Shown here: piece after piece, positions 27,061 through 36,100 of the stretch
How the letters are laid out: every line of letters starts with the position of its first letter
Numbering within the stretch: position 1 is the first letter of the stretch
Assembly (NCBI GenBank): GCA_964590755.1
Contig: CAZPYK010000001.1
Span: 1-64,000, forward strand
Source: CAG-390 sp964590755
GTDB taxonomy: Bacteria; Bacillota; Clostridia; Oscillospirales; CAG-272
Length of the DNA stretch: 64,000 nt
Direction: 5' to 3'
Position numbers and translations under genes: made by a program
Notes under the pieces: model-generated
Told to the model about the DNA's origin: nothing
Database searches by the model: none
Seen by the model: the letters and a program-made list of their open reading frames with translations, nothing else

Positions 27061-27531
27061 ATGAAACTGATATTTAAGCAAAGATTTTTTTCATGGTTTG
27101 ACAGCTATGATATATACGGCGAGGATGGAAATACCGTTTACGTGGTAAAAGGCGAGCTTTCGTGGGGACATTTGCTCAGAATTTATGACGCCGCCGGAAA
27201 TGAACTCGGCCATATACACGAGCGAGTGTTTACATGGCTGCCAAAATTTGATATGTACCTTGGCGATCGTTATCTCGGCTGCATTAACAAGGAGTTTTCC
27301 TTTTTCAAGCCTAAATTCAATATAGATTGTAACGGCTGGCATATTGAGGGTGATTGGCTTGAGTGGGATTACGGTATTCTTAACGCCGCCGGTGTGCAAA
27401 TTGCTTCGGTTTCAAAAGAGCTTTGGCGCTTGACGGATACATATGTCATAGATGTAAGCAATCCCTCGGATGCGCTTTGTGTGCTGATGCTCGTCTTGGC
27501 TATAGATGCCGAAAAATGTTCTCGGAACTGA
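27061..27531 (+). CDS. LURP-one-related (DUF567) family protein
   Basis: 156 residues with repeated beta-strand/aromatic motifs (FDSYDIYGEDGNTVYVVKG, FDMYLGDRYLG, WHIEGDWLEWDYGI), characteristic of the LURP-one/tubby-like fold found in bacterial YxjI proteins. Function is unknown; a scaffold or membrane-associated role has been proposed for the fold. The ATG at 27061 has AAGGAA; the upstream in-frame start at 26968 runs through the terminator. Confidence 0.8.
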   Translation: MKLIFKQRFFSWFDSYDIYGEDGNTVYVVKGELSWGHLLRIYDAAGNELGHIHERVFTWLPKFDMYLGDRYLGCINKEFSFFKPKFNIDCNGWHIEGDWLEWDYGILNAAGVQIASVSKELWRLTDTYVIDVSNPSDALCVLMLVLAIDAEKCSRN

Positions 27532-27605
27532 ATTCGATCGCCACATCGTCGAACGCACTTCGTCATTTTGCATAAAATCAAATCGAATTCGGCGTAGTTT
27601 TTTTC
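27530..27605 (+). terminator. Possible terminator after the LURP-one gene
   Basis: GAATTCGAT (27530-27538) / ATCGAATTC (27582-27590) enclose a large loop, followed by GGCGTAGTTTTTTTC. The loop is long, so this is tentative. Confidence 0.4.
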
Positions 27606-27628
27606 TTCGACATTTTTGTCATTTTCTA

Positions 27629-27657
27629 TTTACAAATCGACCAAAATGTGATATGAT
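27629..27657 (+). promoter_or_regulatory. uraA promoter
   Basis: TTTACA (27629-27634), 17-bp spacer, TATGAT (27652-27657), with start expected near 27664. The leader to the uraA ATG is about 210 nt. Confidence 0.75.
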
Positions 27658-27689
27658 TTTATAAACCGGATCAACTGATGTCGGCAGAT

Positions 27690-27790
27690 GCGCGCAGTTT
27701 GAACACAGGAACCTAATAAATCGTATCCAAGACCAGCTTTTGGATATTATTTCTGCGCGCCGCTATGCTTTTTGTCATAGCGGTATTTTT
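27690..27790 (+). promoter_or_regulatory. Candidate riboswitch/attenuator upstream of uraA
   Basis: A closing stem GCGCGCAG (27690-27697) / CTGCGCGC (27753-27760) encloses a hairpin ATCCAA/TTGGAT (27725-27730, 27740-27745). It is followed directly by an intrinsic terminator, CCGCTATG (27760-27767) / CATAGCGG (27776-27783) with TATTTTT. The two structures share C27760. The layout is aptamer-plus-terminator, but the sequence does not match the purine, preQ1 or PyrR-binding consensus as I know them. Confidence 0.6.
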
Positions 27791-27874
27791 CATTCGGCGC
27801 CGAAAGACGCCGACGATTGAGCCCGGAAATATAAAACGATGTCCGCAATAAGCGGCATCAAATCGGAGGTTTTT

Positions 27875-29221
27875 ATGAAACTCACTTACGGTGTCCAAGA
27901 CAGACCAAAGCTCGGACAAGTCATCGTGTTTGCACTTCAACAGATGCTTGCTATTTTGGCAGCAACGATAGCTGTCCCAACGATCATCGGCAACGATATG
28001 TCGGCATCGGCAGCTCTGTTCGGTGCGGGAGTCGGAACCCTGGTGTACCTTCTGTTCACCAAATTCAAAAGCCCCGTTTTTCTCGGCTCATCCTTTGCGT
28101 TCATCGGATCGATGTTTGCGGCTTTTGCCGGCGCCGTATCTATGCAAGTCGGTTATTTCGGACTTATAATCGGCGCGACCTTTGCGGGTCTTGTTTATGT
28201 GATAATTGCCATAGTGGTCAAGTTGGTCGGTGTAAACTGGCTCAACAAGCTTATGCCCGCCGTCGTTATCGGTCCCACCGTCGCGATAATCGGTCTTTCG
28301 CTTGCCGGTAACGCTGTCGGAGATCTTACAGTCGGAAAGGTTTTGGATGCAGACGGTGTCTCCACCGCCAATCCTCATGTTGCTCTCATCTGCGGACTTG
28401 CCACACTGTTTGTCGTGGTACTTTGCTCCGTATTCGGAAAAAAGACCGCGAAGCTCATTCCTTTCATCTTCGGTATTCTTGCCGGATATGCGGTTGCAAC
28501 GATATTCACCGTTATAGGTATCGCCACCGACAACCTTTCTCTGCAGATCATTGATTTTGCCGCTTTTAAAAATATGGATATCGTACACATACCGGATTTT
28601 ACATTTATTGAGGCTTTCAAAGGGCTGTCATCTGTTGACGGGCAGTATATTGCCACTGTAGCCGTTGCGTACATTCCCGTTGCGTTCGTTGTTTTCGCCG
28701 AACATATCGCAGATCACAAAAATCTCTCTTCCATTATCGAGCATGATCTGCTTGAAGATCCGGGTCTTCACAGAACTCTTCTCGGCGACGGTGTTGGCTC
28801 TATCGCGGGTGCGTTCTTCGGCGGTTGTCCGAATACTACATACGGTGAATCGGTTGGCTGCGTCGCAATAACCGGAAACGCTTCGGTAGTAACTATACTT
28901 GCCACCGCCATCATGTGCATCGTTATATCCTTCTTCGGTCCGTTCGTTACCTTCCTGGCATCCATCCCCAACTGCGTGATGGGTGGTGTGTGCATAACAC
29001 TTTACGGCTTCATCGCCGTATCGGGCCTTAAGATGATCCAATCCGTGGATCTGGGTGATAACAAAAATCTCTTCACCGTTGCGGTAATACTCATCTGCGG
29101 CATCGGCGGACTTGAAGTCACCTTCGGAAAGGTAACCATCACATCCATCGCTTGTGCTTTGATCCTCGGTATCATCACCAATCTCTTGTGCAACGCCAAA
29201 AAAGAAAATAAAGATAACTGA
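27875..29221 (+). CDS. uraA: Uracil permease (NCS2 family)
   Basis: 448 residues with 12-14 membrane helices. LQQMLAILAATIAVP is the N-terminal NCS2 motif; VFAEHIADHKNLSSIIEHDLLEDPGLHRTLLGDG and GGCPNTTYGESVG are the substrate-binding region of UraA-type uracil:proton symporters. The ATG at 27875 has GGAGG. It is monocistronic, with a regulatory leader and its own terminator. Confidence 0.93.
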   Translation: MKLTYGVQDRPKLGQVIVFALQQMLAILAATIAVPTIIGNDMSASAALFGAGVGTLVYLLFTKFKSPVFLGSSFAFIGSMFAAFAGAVSMQVGYFGLIIGATFAGLVYVIIAIVVKLVGVNWLNKLMPAVVIGPTVAIIGLSLAGNAVGDLTVGKVLDADGVSTANPHVALICGLATLFVVVLCSVFGKKTAKLIPFIFGILAGYAVATIFTVIGIATDNLSLQIIDFAAFKNMDIVHIPDFTFIEAFKGLSSVDGQYIATVAVAYIPVAFVVFAEHIADHKNLSSIIEHDLLEDPGLHRTLLGDGVGSIAGAFFGGCPNTTYGESVGCVAITGNASVVTILATAIMCIVISFFGPFVTFLASIPNCVMGGVCITLYGFIAVSGLKMIQSVDLGDNKNLFTVAVILICGIGGLEVTFGKVTITSIACALILGIITNLLCNAKKENKDN

Positions 29222-29247
29222 AACTCCGTAAAAAACGAATAATAAGA

Positions 29248-29281
29248 CGGGCTGTCACATTTGGGACAGCCCGCTCTTTAT
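29248..29281. terminator. Terminator between uraA and the GNAT gene
   Basis: 9-bp stem CGGGCTGTC (29248-29256) / GACAGCCCG (29265-29273) followed by CTCTTTAT, between convergent genes. Confidence 0.88.
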
Positions 29282-29865
29282 ATTCTGCGATATTCCTCTT
29301 TTAAGATGGCACACACACCAACATCATAATAATCATCATCCAGTTTCAGCGCACTGCGCATGATGCCTTCGTATTTCATGCCTATCTTTTCCATGACATT
29401 GCGCGAAGCGGTATTGCCGTGAATGTATCTTGCTTCGATTCGATTGAGCCCCAACTCTTCAAAGCCGAATCTGACAACGCGCCGAGCAGCCTCGCCGGCA
29501 ATTCCCCGCCTTCTGAAATCCGGATTTATCACATAACCTATTTCGGCGGAATTGTTTACATAGTCGAATCTTGTAAATCCGCAAGTTCCTATCATTTTAG
29601 CATCTGCTTCTCCAAACTCCTGCCAGACGATCGCCCAATCGTAAAATTCACCCACGCGATAACGGGTGAGTACATATTCGAGGTATTCTCGTGTGTACGC
29701 ACGGCTTGAATGCGGCTTCCATGTTAAATATTTTGTTACATCGGAACGGCGCGCGTAATCATACATATCAACATAATCCGAAACCTTGAGTCCTCTGAGA
29801 ATAAGGCGCGGAGTTGCCAATTGCGGAATGTGAGAAAAGATTCTCAATGCATCCTTTTGTGTCAT
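29278..29865 (-). CDS. GNAT acetyltransferase (RimJ/RimL type)
   Basis: 195 residues. LATPRLILRGLKVSDYVDMYDY is the RimJ/RimL start; acetyl-CoA loop RRRGIAGEAARRVVRFGFEELGLNRIEA; and GNTASRNVMEKIGMKYEG. It acetylates a protein N-terminus or small molecule; the target is unknown. I place the start at the ATG at 29865, 6 bases after GGAATGGAG of the repeated UTR element; in-frame starts further upstream lie within that element. Confidence 0.85.
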   Translation of the reverse strand: MTQKDALRIFSHIPQLATPRLILRGLKVSDYVDMYDYARRSDVTKYLTWKPHSSRAYTREYLEYVLTRYRVGEFYDWAIVWQEFGEADAKMIGTCGFTRFDYVNNSAEIGYVINPDFRRRGIAGEAARRVVRFGFEELGLNRIEARYIHGNTASRNVMEKIGMKYEGIMRSALKLDDDYYDVGVCAILKEEYRRI

Positions 29866-29960
29866 ATAAGTCTCCATTCCACCGCCATATCGACGGCTCA
29901 AACAGTTAATTTTAATTCATCTGCCGACAAAAAGTAAAAGGCACGTTTTTAAGGTTAATT
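29866..29960 (-). repeat. UTR hairpin-SD element, copy A (degenerate)
   Basis: Reading toward the GNAT gene: ACCTTAAAAA, a T-rich segment, TTTTTGTCGGCAGATGAATT, GAGCCGTCGATATGGCGG, then TGGAATGGAG and the ATG. It aligns along its length with copy D1 (37502-37600) but its stems have decayed. Confidence 0.7.
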
Positions 29961-29989
29961 CAGCCATTGTCAACCGAAATTATGAATAT

Positions 29990-30018
29990 ATTATACTACC
30001 GTTCTCCGATCAATTCAA
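29990..30018 (-). promoter_or_regulatory. Promoter of the GNAT gene
   Basis: Minus strand TTGAAT (30013-30018), 17-bp spacer, TATAAT (29990-29995). The 5' UTR of about 118 nt is therefore almost exactly the repeat element copy A. Confidence 0.85.
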
Positions 30019-30077
30019 GTGCAGAAAAAATATTTCGTGTTTTTTTCATAATAGGACTTTCTTTTATATAAAAAATG

Positions 30078-30086
30078 TGATATACT
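30078..30086 (+). promoter_or_regulatory. Extended -10 promoter of murE
   Basis: TGATATACT (TGn plus TATACT) with only a weak TTTCTT at the -35 position (30058-30063). Confidence 0.6.
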
Positions 30087-30124
30087 CTTTACATGTATAA
30101 AACAAATAAAAAGGACGGCCAAAC

Positions 30125-31621
30125 ATGCAACTCAGCAAGCTTATTGAAGAAGCGGGGCTTAAAAGATATATAACACAAATCCCCGCTGATATAAACATCA
30201 CCGGTATATGCAGTAACTCAAAAGAAGCGGGAGTGGGCTCGCTGTTTATTTGTGTTGTCGGATCAAAATGGAATGGGCATCTTTTTGGCGCGGCGGCATA
30301 CGATCACGGTTGCCGTGCATTCGTCTGTACGCAGCAGTTGACGCTTCCGGGGGATGCATGCTGTATTTACGTCAACGATGCGCGCAAGGTGACAGCCGAT
30401 ATAGCCTCGGTTTTTTACGGTCATCCGTCACGCGAACTGAAGATCATCGGGATTACCGGTACCAAGGGTAAAACGACATCGGCACTTATGGCGGCACATA
30501 TATTGAATTATTCCGGAATTTCGACGGGTTACATAGGCACAAGCGGAATAAGCTATAACGGGCAAATATATCCCAGCGTCAACACGACCCCCGACAGCCT
30601 CGTTATACAGCGCGTGATGCGCGATATGGTGAACTCGGGTATTCGAGCACTTGTAATGGAAGTCTCGTCTCAGGGGCTATTTATGAACCGTGTGAGGGGT
30701 ATTGAGTTTGACACCGTTTGCTTCACTAATTTTTCGCCCGATCATATAGGCGAGCATGAGCACCCGACACTCGAACATTATGCGGGATGTAAGCGTAAGC
30801 TGTTCAGTGATTATAAGTCGGATTGTGCGGTGTTTAACATCGATGACGCAAAGCACGATTATATGTTGAAGGAATACCACGGAAAAAACAGAATATCCTA
30901 TTCGGCTGTAGACAGAGCGGCAGACCTTTGCCTGCAAAGCCCCGCTCTGACTCGGAAGGCTGACAAGTTGGGAATAAGCGCGACCGTTTTTCATCATGAC
31001 ACCGAGCGAGAATTGTATATTCCAATGCCGGGAATTTTCAATTTGATGAACGCACTGTGCGCAATAGCCGCCACGTCTACATTCGGGATCCCCTTTGATC
31101 AAGCTGTGGATTCGTTGGCAACGATAGATATCGCAGGAAGATTCCAAATCGTAGACGCTCTCCCGGGTTCCGGAATAACCTTCGTGGTCGATTATGCGCA
31201 TAACGGAGCTTCTCTTGAGTCCGCTTTGCTGGCGTTGCGCAAATATGAGCCTCGCCGGCTGATATGCCTGTTCGGTTCCGTCGGCGGTCGCACGCAAATA
31301 CGCCGCAAGGAGCTCGGCGATGTGGCGGCCCAGCTTGCGGATTTCTGTATATTGACCTCGGATAACCCCGATTTCGAAGATCCCAACAGAATAATTGCCG
31401 ACATCGCCGCATCCTTTAAGCCCGGAGCTTCCTGCGATTATGTACGAATTCCGGCGCGAGAACAGGCAGTCAAATATGCCATGGAGATAGCACTGCGTGG
31501 TGACATAGTACTTCTTGCCGGCAAAGGAGCCGAGAATTTTCAGCTGATAAGGGGAAAGCGCGAACCGTATTCCGATCGCGATGCGCTGATCGAATTTGCC
31601 GGTGCGGCGTTAGTCAAATAA
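30125..31621 (+). CDS. murE: MurE-type UDP-N-acetylmuramyl peptide ligase
   Basis: 498 residues. The three Mur ligase domains are present, with ATP loop ITGTKGKTTSA (about residue 115), MEVSSQGL, NFSPDHIGEHEHPTLEHY, and DYAHNGASLE. It adds the third residue of the stem peptide. The amino-acid recognition motif, usually DNPR for diaminopimelate or DDPR/DNP-A variants for lysine types, reads SDNPDFEDP here, so the added residue cannot be assigned. RBS AAGGAC. Monocistronic with a strong terminator. Confidence 0.88.
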   Translation: MQLSKLIEEAGLKRYITQIPADINITGICSNSKEAGVGSLFICVVGSKWNGHLFGAAAYDHGCRAFVCTQQLTLPGDACCIYVNDARKVTADIASVFYGHPSRELKIIGITGTKGKTTSALMAAHILNYSGISTGYIGTSGISYNGQIYPSVNTTPDSLVIQRVMRDMVNSGIRALVMEVSSQGLFMNRVRGIEFDTVCFTNFSPDHIGEHEHPTLEHYAGCKRKLFSDYKSDCAVFNIDDAKHDYMLKEYHGKNRISYSAVDRAADLCLQSPALTRKADKLGISATVFHHDTERELYIPMPGIFNLMNALCAIAATSTFGIPFDQAVDSLATIDIAGRFQIVDALPGSGITFVVDYAHNGASLESALLALRKYEPRRLICLFGSVGGRTQIRRKELGDVAAQLADFCILTSDNPDFEDPNRIIADIAASFKPGASCDYVRIPAREQAVKYAMEIALRGDIVLLAGKGAENFQLIRGKREPYSDRDALIEFAGAALVK

Positions 31622-31660
31622 ATATTACGATTTATTGTTCAAATGAATTTCGTGTAAAAT

Positions 31661-31712
31661 ACCGACCTCCGATCCACTCGCGCAGAGAAGATCGGAGGTC
31701 GGTTCTTTAATT
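31661..31712. terminator. Bidirectional terminator after murE
   Basis: Perfect 14-bp stem ACCGACCTCCGATC (31661-31674) / GATCGGAGGTCGGT (31690-31703) with TCTTTAATT, between convergent genes. Confidence 0.92.
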
Positions 31713-31737
31713 ATCGGAGATTAAACTCGGTATTATA

Positions 31738-33141
31738 TTATTTATTATCGCAAGCTGCGGTCTTCCGGGGCAGTTCCTCTGCCGAAATGACTTCACGCGA
31801 AGCATCGAACTCTCCGAACCACAACGGCGCATCCGAATATTCTATCTCACCGCTTTGATCGTCATAAGGGTCACAGCGCAGATATATACGCGGAGGATCG
31901 AATTTCTTGGCAAATGCGGTGCAATTAATTTGACGATACGGATCAAGGTTACCGAAATAATGATTCCAAAGCTCGCAGTCACCTTTTCTGAGCGCTCCTC
32001 CGCCGAATGAAGGATCACATGGCAACCATCCATACGGTGCAATGTAAAATTGTGCCCAATCGTGACTTCCGATGCTGTCGGGTTCAACATGGCTTCCGGA
32101 TTGCCAACGAGCGGGTACTCCCATTGCGCGACAAAGCGTGATAAACAGCAGTGCCATTACACCGCAGTCACCTCTTCTGTTGAGCATGGCATATCCCGGA
32201 ATAAAATCCATATAGAGATATGGACGCATATATGAATATGAAACATGAGTCGTGACATAGTCGTATGCTCGTCTTGCCAATATCAGCGGATCCGTTGCTC
32301 CCGAACGTAATTCTGCAGCCAGCTCGCATATTGCAGGCGTGAAACGGATCTGCGGCAGCTCCTCACAAAGATATTCTTCCATGCCGGAAACCGCCTTGTA
32401 TGACGCACTGTAGTCTATAGTCCTATACGGTTCGTATATGTCATATGAGAATTCGATCCAATAATCCGCGCCGAGCTCGTGTGTTGTTTCAATGAATGCG
32501 GTACGATGCTCGGAATCGGAGATATAGACGGGATGAGACGAGGATATCAGCTTGATATTTGCTTGCTCGGGACATTCCGCCGGATAAGGAAGATGTACAC
32601 GCACAACGCTGCCCGGACGCGAATGCTCGGCATCGGGAGCGACATGCTCGCGAATGCTATACCGATATGCCCTCCCACCCTGCTTTTTCATAATTTCAAG
32701 ATTTTCGTGCAATCTTTTACTGAAATACTTTTCCGGATTCTGCTTTTCGCCGCTTTCAAGCTCATCAAGCTGCATGCGGCAACAATTCATAACATTTCTT
32801 GCGGCCGACGCATCAAAATAACGCTCGCCGTGACGACGGATATAATCGGCATATCCCATTTCCGTGAACATGTCAAGATCCGAAGCACTGCATTTGGGGA
32901 ATTTTTCTCGTATCAGTGCCAGAATATCATCAAATGACAGCAGCTTGAAATGTGTCATCCCCTCGGCTATCACCGCTTCAAGCTCAAGACGAATGCGCAT
33001 ACCGGGCGATACATCCCTTTTCAAATATCGCTTTATTGCATCAAGCTCCCCATCAAAATCGCCGGAAAATTTATAAAAATTAATCTCATCCGGTAATTCC
33101 AACGCCATATATTTGATATTATCTTCATCAAATCTGATCAT
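31738..33141 (-). CDS. Transglutaminase-like cysteine peptidase-fold protein
   Basis: 467 residues. The C-terminal half holds a transglutaminase-like domain with the triad in RGDCGVMALL (Cys, about 325), SHDWAQF (His, about 360) and PCDPSFGG (Asp, about 375). The N-terminal 230 residues are alpha-helical then beta-rich and unassigned. No signal peptide, so cytoplasmic. The substrate is unknown. The ATG at 33141 has AAGGAG at 6 bases. It follows flotillin by 21 bp and is probably co-transcribed with it. Confidence 0.83.
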   Translation of the reverse strand: MIRFDEDNIKYMALELPDEINFYKFSGDFDGELDAIKRYLKRDVSPGMRIRLELEAVIAEGMTHFKLLSFDDILALIREKFPKCSASDLDMFTEMGYADYIRRHGERYFDASAARNVMNCCRMQLDELESGEKQNPEKYFSKRLHENLEIMKKQGGRAYRYSIREHVAPDAEHSRPGSVVRVHLPYPAECPEQANIKLISSSHPVYISDSEHRTAFIETTHELGADYWIEFSYDIYEPYRTIDYSASYKAVSGMEEYLCEELPQIRFTPAICELAAELRSGATDPLILARRAYDYVTTHVSYSYMRPYLYMDFIPGYAMLNRRGDCGVMALLFITLCRAMGVPARWQSGSHVEPDSIGSHDWAQFYIAPYGWLPCDPSFGGGALRKGDCELWNHYFGNLDPYRQINCTAFAKKFDPPRIYLRCDPYDDQSGEIEYSDAPLWFGEFDASREVISAEELPRKTAACDNK

Positions 33142-33162
33142 ATGCGGCTCCTTTTTCAAGCG

Positions 33163-34608
33163 TTAATCTATGGATGCTTCGGTGTCGGGTGTTACATCGT
33201 CCGTACCGGTCGTTGTAGGCTTTCCGAGATATTCGGGCAACTTCATGCCCGCCATGTCGAACAGATCGGTAAGCGGAGGCACGGCTTTATAAAGCCCGGA
33301 AATAAATCCTGCTGTACTTCCCTTTCCGTCAGAGTTTCCTTGACCGTTGTCCCATACGGTTACCTTGTCTATCTTTATGCTCTTGACAGCTTCAACTTGG
33401 ATGCGCGTAAGCTCCTCAAGCTTATCGGTCACCATCAGGCGTATTGCGGCATTGGCGTCTCCGCCGGCTGCGGAAACCACCTGCGAAAGACCTTCCGCTT
33501 GCTTTATCAATATTTCTCGCGCGCCCGCCGCCTCAGCCTGCATCTTCATGAGTATTGCATCAGCTTCGCCTCGTGCCTTGCGGCGCATTTGTTCTGCTTC
33601 CGCTTCGGCTTTCAGCTCGGCTTCTTTTTTTGCTATCTCGGCTTTTACAAGGACATCCGCTTCAAGTTTAGCTCTTTCAAGCGCCGCCCTTGCGCTTTCC
33701 GCATCGCGCTGCGCGGCATACGATTCTTCCAGCGCCTTTGCGGATTGAATGTTTTCGGCGGCTACCGCACGTTTATTGGCTTCAGCCTCTCTTTCACGCC
33801 TTGTTGCATCCGATTCGGCAATTTTTGCTTTAGCCTCGTTTTCTCCCGCAATAGCTTCGGAATTGGCGCGAGAAACATTGATCCTTTGATCCTTTTCGGC
33901 GGCAGATGCACCTATAGCACCGTTTCTGTCCGCTTCGGCGACCGATATTTTCGCATCGTTGATCGCCTTGGCTGCGGCCTCTTTACCCAACGCGGCTATA
34001 TATCCGCTTTCGTCGTCGATATCGGTAACGTTAACGTTGATAAGTCGCAGACCTATCTTCTTAAGCTCGGTCTCAACGTTACCTGAAACCGCATCAAGAA
34101 ATTTATCGCGGTCTGTGTTGATCTCCTCAATATCCATCGTAGCAATGACAAGACGCAATTGACCGAATATGATATCCTTGGCAAGCTCCTGTATTTCGGA
34201 AAGCTTCAACCCCAATAAACGCTCGGCGGCATTTTGCATAACTCCGACCTCGGTGGATATGCCGACCGTAAAACGAGACGGCACATCAACGCGAATGTTC
34301 TGGTGCGAGAGCGCGTTTGTCAGATCTACCGGTATTGAAAGCGGCGTCAGATCGAGATAATCATAGGATTGAACTATCGGCACAATAAACGCAGCGCCGC
34401 CGTGTATGCATTTTGCTGAACGCTGTGTACCGTCTCGGTTCGTTCCGACCTTACCGTAGATAACCATGATCTTGTCCGACGGACACTTTTTGTATCTTGA
34501 TGCAAACACTACGATAAACGCAAAAAGCACCACCGCGATCGCCATTACGATCATCGGCACGGTCGAGGATATTCCTCCGGTCAGCGATAAAAGAATGAAG
34601 TGTGTCAT
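33163..34608 (-). CDS. Flotillin-like SPFH-domain membrane scaffold
   Basis: 481 residues. A membrane segment (about 18-38) is followed by an SPFH/PHB domain (about 45-220; FIVPIVQSYDYLDLTPLSIPV) and a long Ala/Glu/Lys-rich coiled coil (about 230-380) ending in the AGGDANAAIRLMV region of flotillins. Bacterial FloT organises functional membrane microdomains and commonly pairs with NfeD proteins, one of which lies 0.9 kb upstream in the same direction. RBS GAAAGGAAAAC. Confidence 0.93.
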   Translation of the reverse strand: MTHFILLSLTGGISSTVPMIVMAIAVVLFAFIVVFASRYKKCPSDKIMVIYGKVGTNRDGTQRSAKCIHGGAAFIVPIVQSYDYLDLTPLSIPVDLTNALSHQNIRVDVPSRFTVGISTEVGVMQNAAERLLGLKLSEIQELAKDIIFGQLRLVIATMDIEEINTDRDKFLDAVSGNVETELKKIGLRLINVNVTDIDDESGYIAALGKEAAAKAINDAKISVAEADRNGAIGASAAEKDQRINVSRANSEAIAGENEAKAKIAESDATRREREAEANKRAVAAENIQSAKALEESYAAQRDAESARAALERAKLEADVLVKAEIAKKEAELKAEAEAEQMRRKARGEADAILMKMQAEAAGAREILIKQAEGLSQVVSAAGGDANAAIRLMVTDKLEELTRIQVEAVKSIKIDKVTVWDNGQGNSDGKGSTAGFISGLYKAVPPLTDLFDMAGMKLPEYLGKPTTTGTDDVTPDTEASID

Positions 34609-34643
34609 TGACTTGTTTTCCTTTCTATCGGTAATTTAATAAT

Positions 34644-35360
34644 TTATTGTTGCTCTTTTGCGCGAGATATTCGCGATGATATCTCGGAAATATACGAATC
34701 CGCATCGGTATCTGCCAGTATCGGCAAATCGGCTGCAACCGAACCGTCGTTGTAATACATAACGATATGACGATATTGAGTTCTTCCTCGGTACACCGTC
34801 GCGCTTTGCGTTGTGTTTCTGTATTCGACAGACAATAGATCGGCATATTTTAATTCGCAAAAATTGTCACTGACATCGTCATTCAGCAGGCTGACACGAC
34901 GATTTCCGATGCATATGGTATCGTTTTTCAACAAAAATCGTGAAAAGGAGAAAACGGAAGAACGTTCACGTCCGTCGTTGCCTTTTTTGAACATAGCGGT
35001 ATTATCGTCAAAATAGTATGTTTCAAATGATATCGGTTCCGAGGAATGCACGGCGGATCCGCTGCCGTAACGAAGCTCGTTTTTATATTTTCGCACATCG
35101 GTGCGTATGAATCTGCCGTCGAAGTCCTCTTTGAAGGCAACGCCGAGCTCTGAGGTGCAGGTGTCTATCTCGCCGTCCTTTATACGCATGGCTGATATTA
35201 CTGTCGCCAGCGCAATTCCGAGCGCAAGTATAGGCAAGCCTATGGGAGCCGAAATGAACACCACCATAATAGCCCCTATGGCTATCAAAACAGCCGAGAT
35301 CACTATCGGATAGGTTCGATTGACCTGTTCAAAATATTTTCTGTTACGCCGATAATTCAT
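34644..35360 (-). CDS. Membrane protein of unknown function between NfeD and flotillin
   Basis: 238 residues. Two adjacent membrane helices (about 18-36 and 39-57) are followed by a cytoplasmic, beta-rich domain that looks like a bacterial PH-like fold (LSVEYRNTTQSATVYRGRTQ region), but I do not recognise a named family. The start is the ATG at 35360, 7 bases after GGAATGGAG of UTR copy B; translation from the GTG at 35444 would read through that repeat. Position suggests a role with flotillin/NfeD in membrane organisation. Confidence 0.7.
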   Translation of the reverse strand: MNYRRNRKYFEQVNRTYPIVISAVLIAIGAIMVVFISAPIGLPILALGIALATVISAMRIKDGEIDTCTSELGVAFKEDFDGRFIRTDVRKYKNELRYGSGSAVHSSEPISFETYYFDDNTAMFKKGNDGRERSSVFSFSRFLLKNDTICIGNRRVSLLNDDVSDNFCELKYADLLSVEYRNTTQSATVYRGRTQYRHIVMYYNDGSVAADLPILADTDADSYISEISSRISRAKEQQ

Positions 35361-35455
35361 AAAAATCTCCATTCCGCCGCCATGCGGCGGCACAAATTTC
35401 TGCGTGAAACAGTTTTTCTCGGTTTTGTTACATTGAACTTTCACGCTAAGACCTC
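35361..35455 (-). repeat. UTR hairpin-SD element, copy B
   Basis: In sense order: hairpin GCGTGAAA/TTTCACGC (35446-35439 and 35409-35402), AATTTGTG, perfect hairpin CCGCCGC-ATG-GCGGCGG (35390-35374), AATGGAG, ATG. The GTGAAAGTTCAAT segment is also present in copy D2. Confidence 0.85.
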
Positions 35456-35488
35456 TCTCTGCCGCATATTTGTGCGTCGCAATAAGCT

Positions 35489-36100
35489 TTAATTCTTTTT
35501 GTTATTTGTTCCTATAGGTTCAACGACCAGAACGCCGCTCTCGCTTACAGCCACAACTCGAACATAAGCACCGGTCTTCAAAGTATCGTCCACCGTTGTT
35601 ATGGCAGGATACTCGCAAAATTTCTCTTGTATCGTGATCGTTACCTTGCCGGAACCCGAGCCGTTTGCGGGAACAGGTATGTATATTTGGGCCACCTTGC
35701 CTATGGCGTTGGCGATATCCACATTACCGGAGGATTGAAGCATATACACTCCGCGCATGAGAAATGCCATACCTATAAGAGTGGCGATTCCCGCTGCGAC
35801 CGCGATCGCTACCGCGACCCAATCCGGCAATGCTGTCTCAAGCAGACCGACACCCAACCACCCGGTGATGCATAGCATTGAAAGTATTCCGCGAACCGAA
35901 AAGACAGACAGCCCGTCATCTGCCGATACGTCATCCGGCACATCATCAGGTATTCCGTCTCCATCGACATCCTCGGGCGAGTCGTCTCCCACGCCTATCA
36001 ACTGCAGTATTGTTTGCAAAACAAGAATGAGTGTGGACGGAATTGCGATCAGAGCAAATATCTGTTGAGCCAATTCAAGGCCATTCCACCAATTGATCAT
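35489..36100 (-). CDS. NfeD-like membrane protein
   Basis: 203 residues. Membrane helices at about 10-35, 70-90 and 95-125, and a C-terminal OB-fold domain (KVTITIQEKFCEYPAIT...TGAYVRVVAV) as in NfeD partners of flotillin. Between the first and second helices lies an acidic loop with DVDGDGIPDD, resembling a calcium-binding DxDxDG loop. The ATG at 36100 has GGGGAG. UTR copy C precedes it. Confidence 0.85.
   Translation of the reverse strand: MINWWNGLELAQQIFALIAIPSTLILVLQTILQLIGVGDDSPEDVDGDGIPDDVPDDVSADDGLSVFSVRGILSMLCITGWLGVGLLETALPDWVAVAIAVAAGIATLIGMAFLMRGVYMLQSSGNVDIANAIGKVAQIYIPVPANGSGSGKVTITIQEKFCEYPAITTVDDTLKTGAYVRVVAVSESGVLVVEPIGTNNKKN

Noticed and set aside
33142..34086. 314-codon open frame on the plus strand
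   Set aside because: Antisense to the flotillin coiled coil; the repetitive Ala/Glu/Lys codons there produce long open complementary frames.
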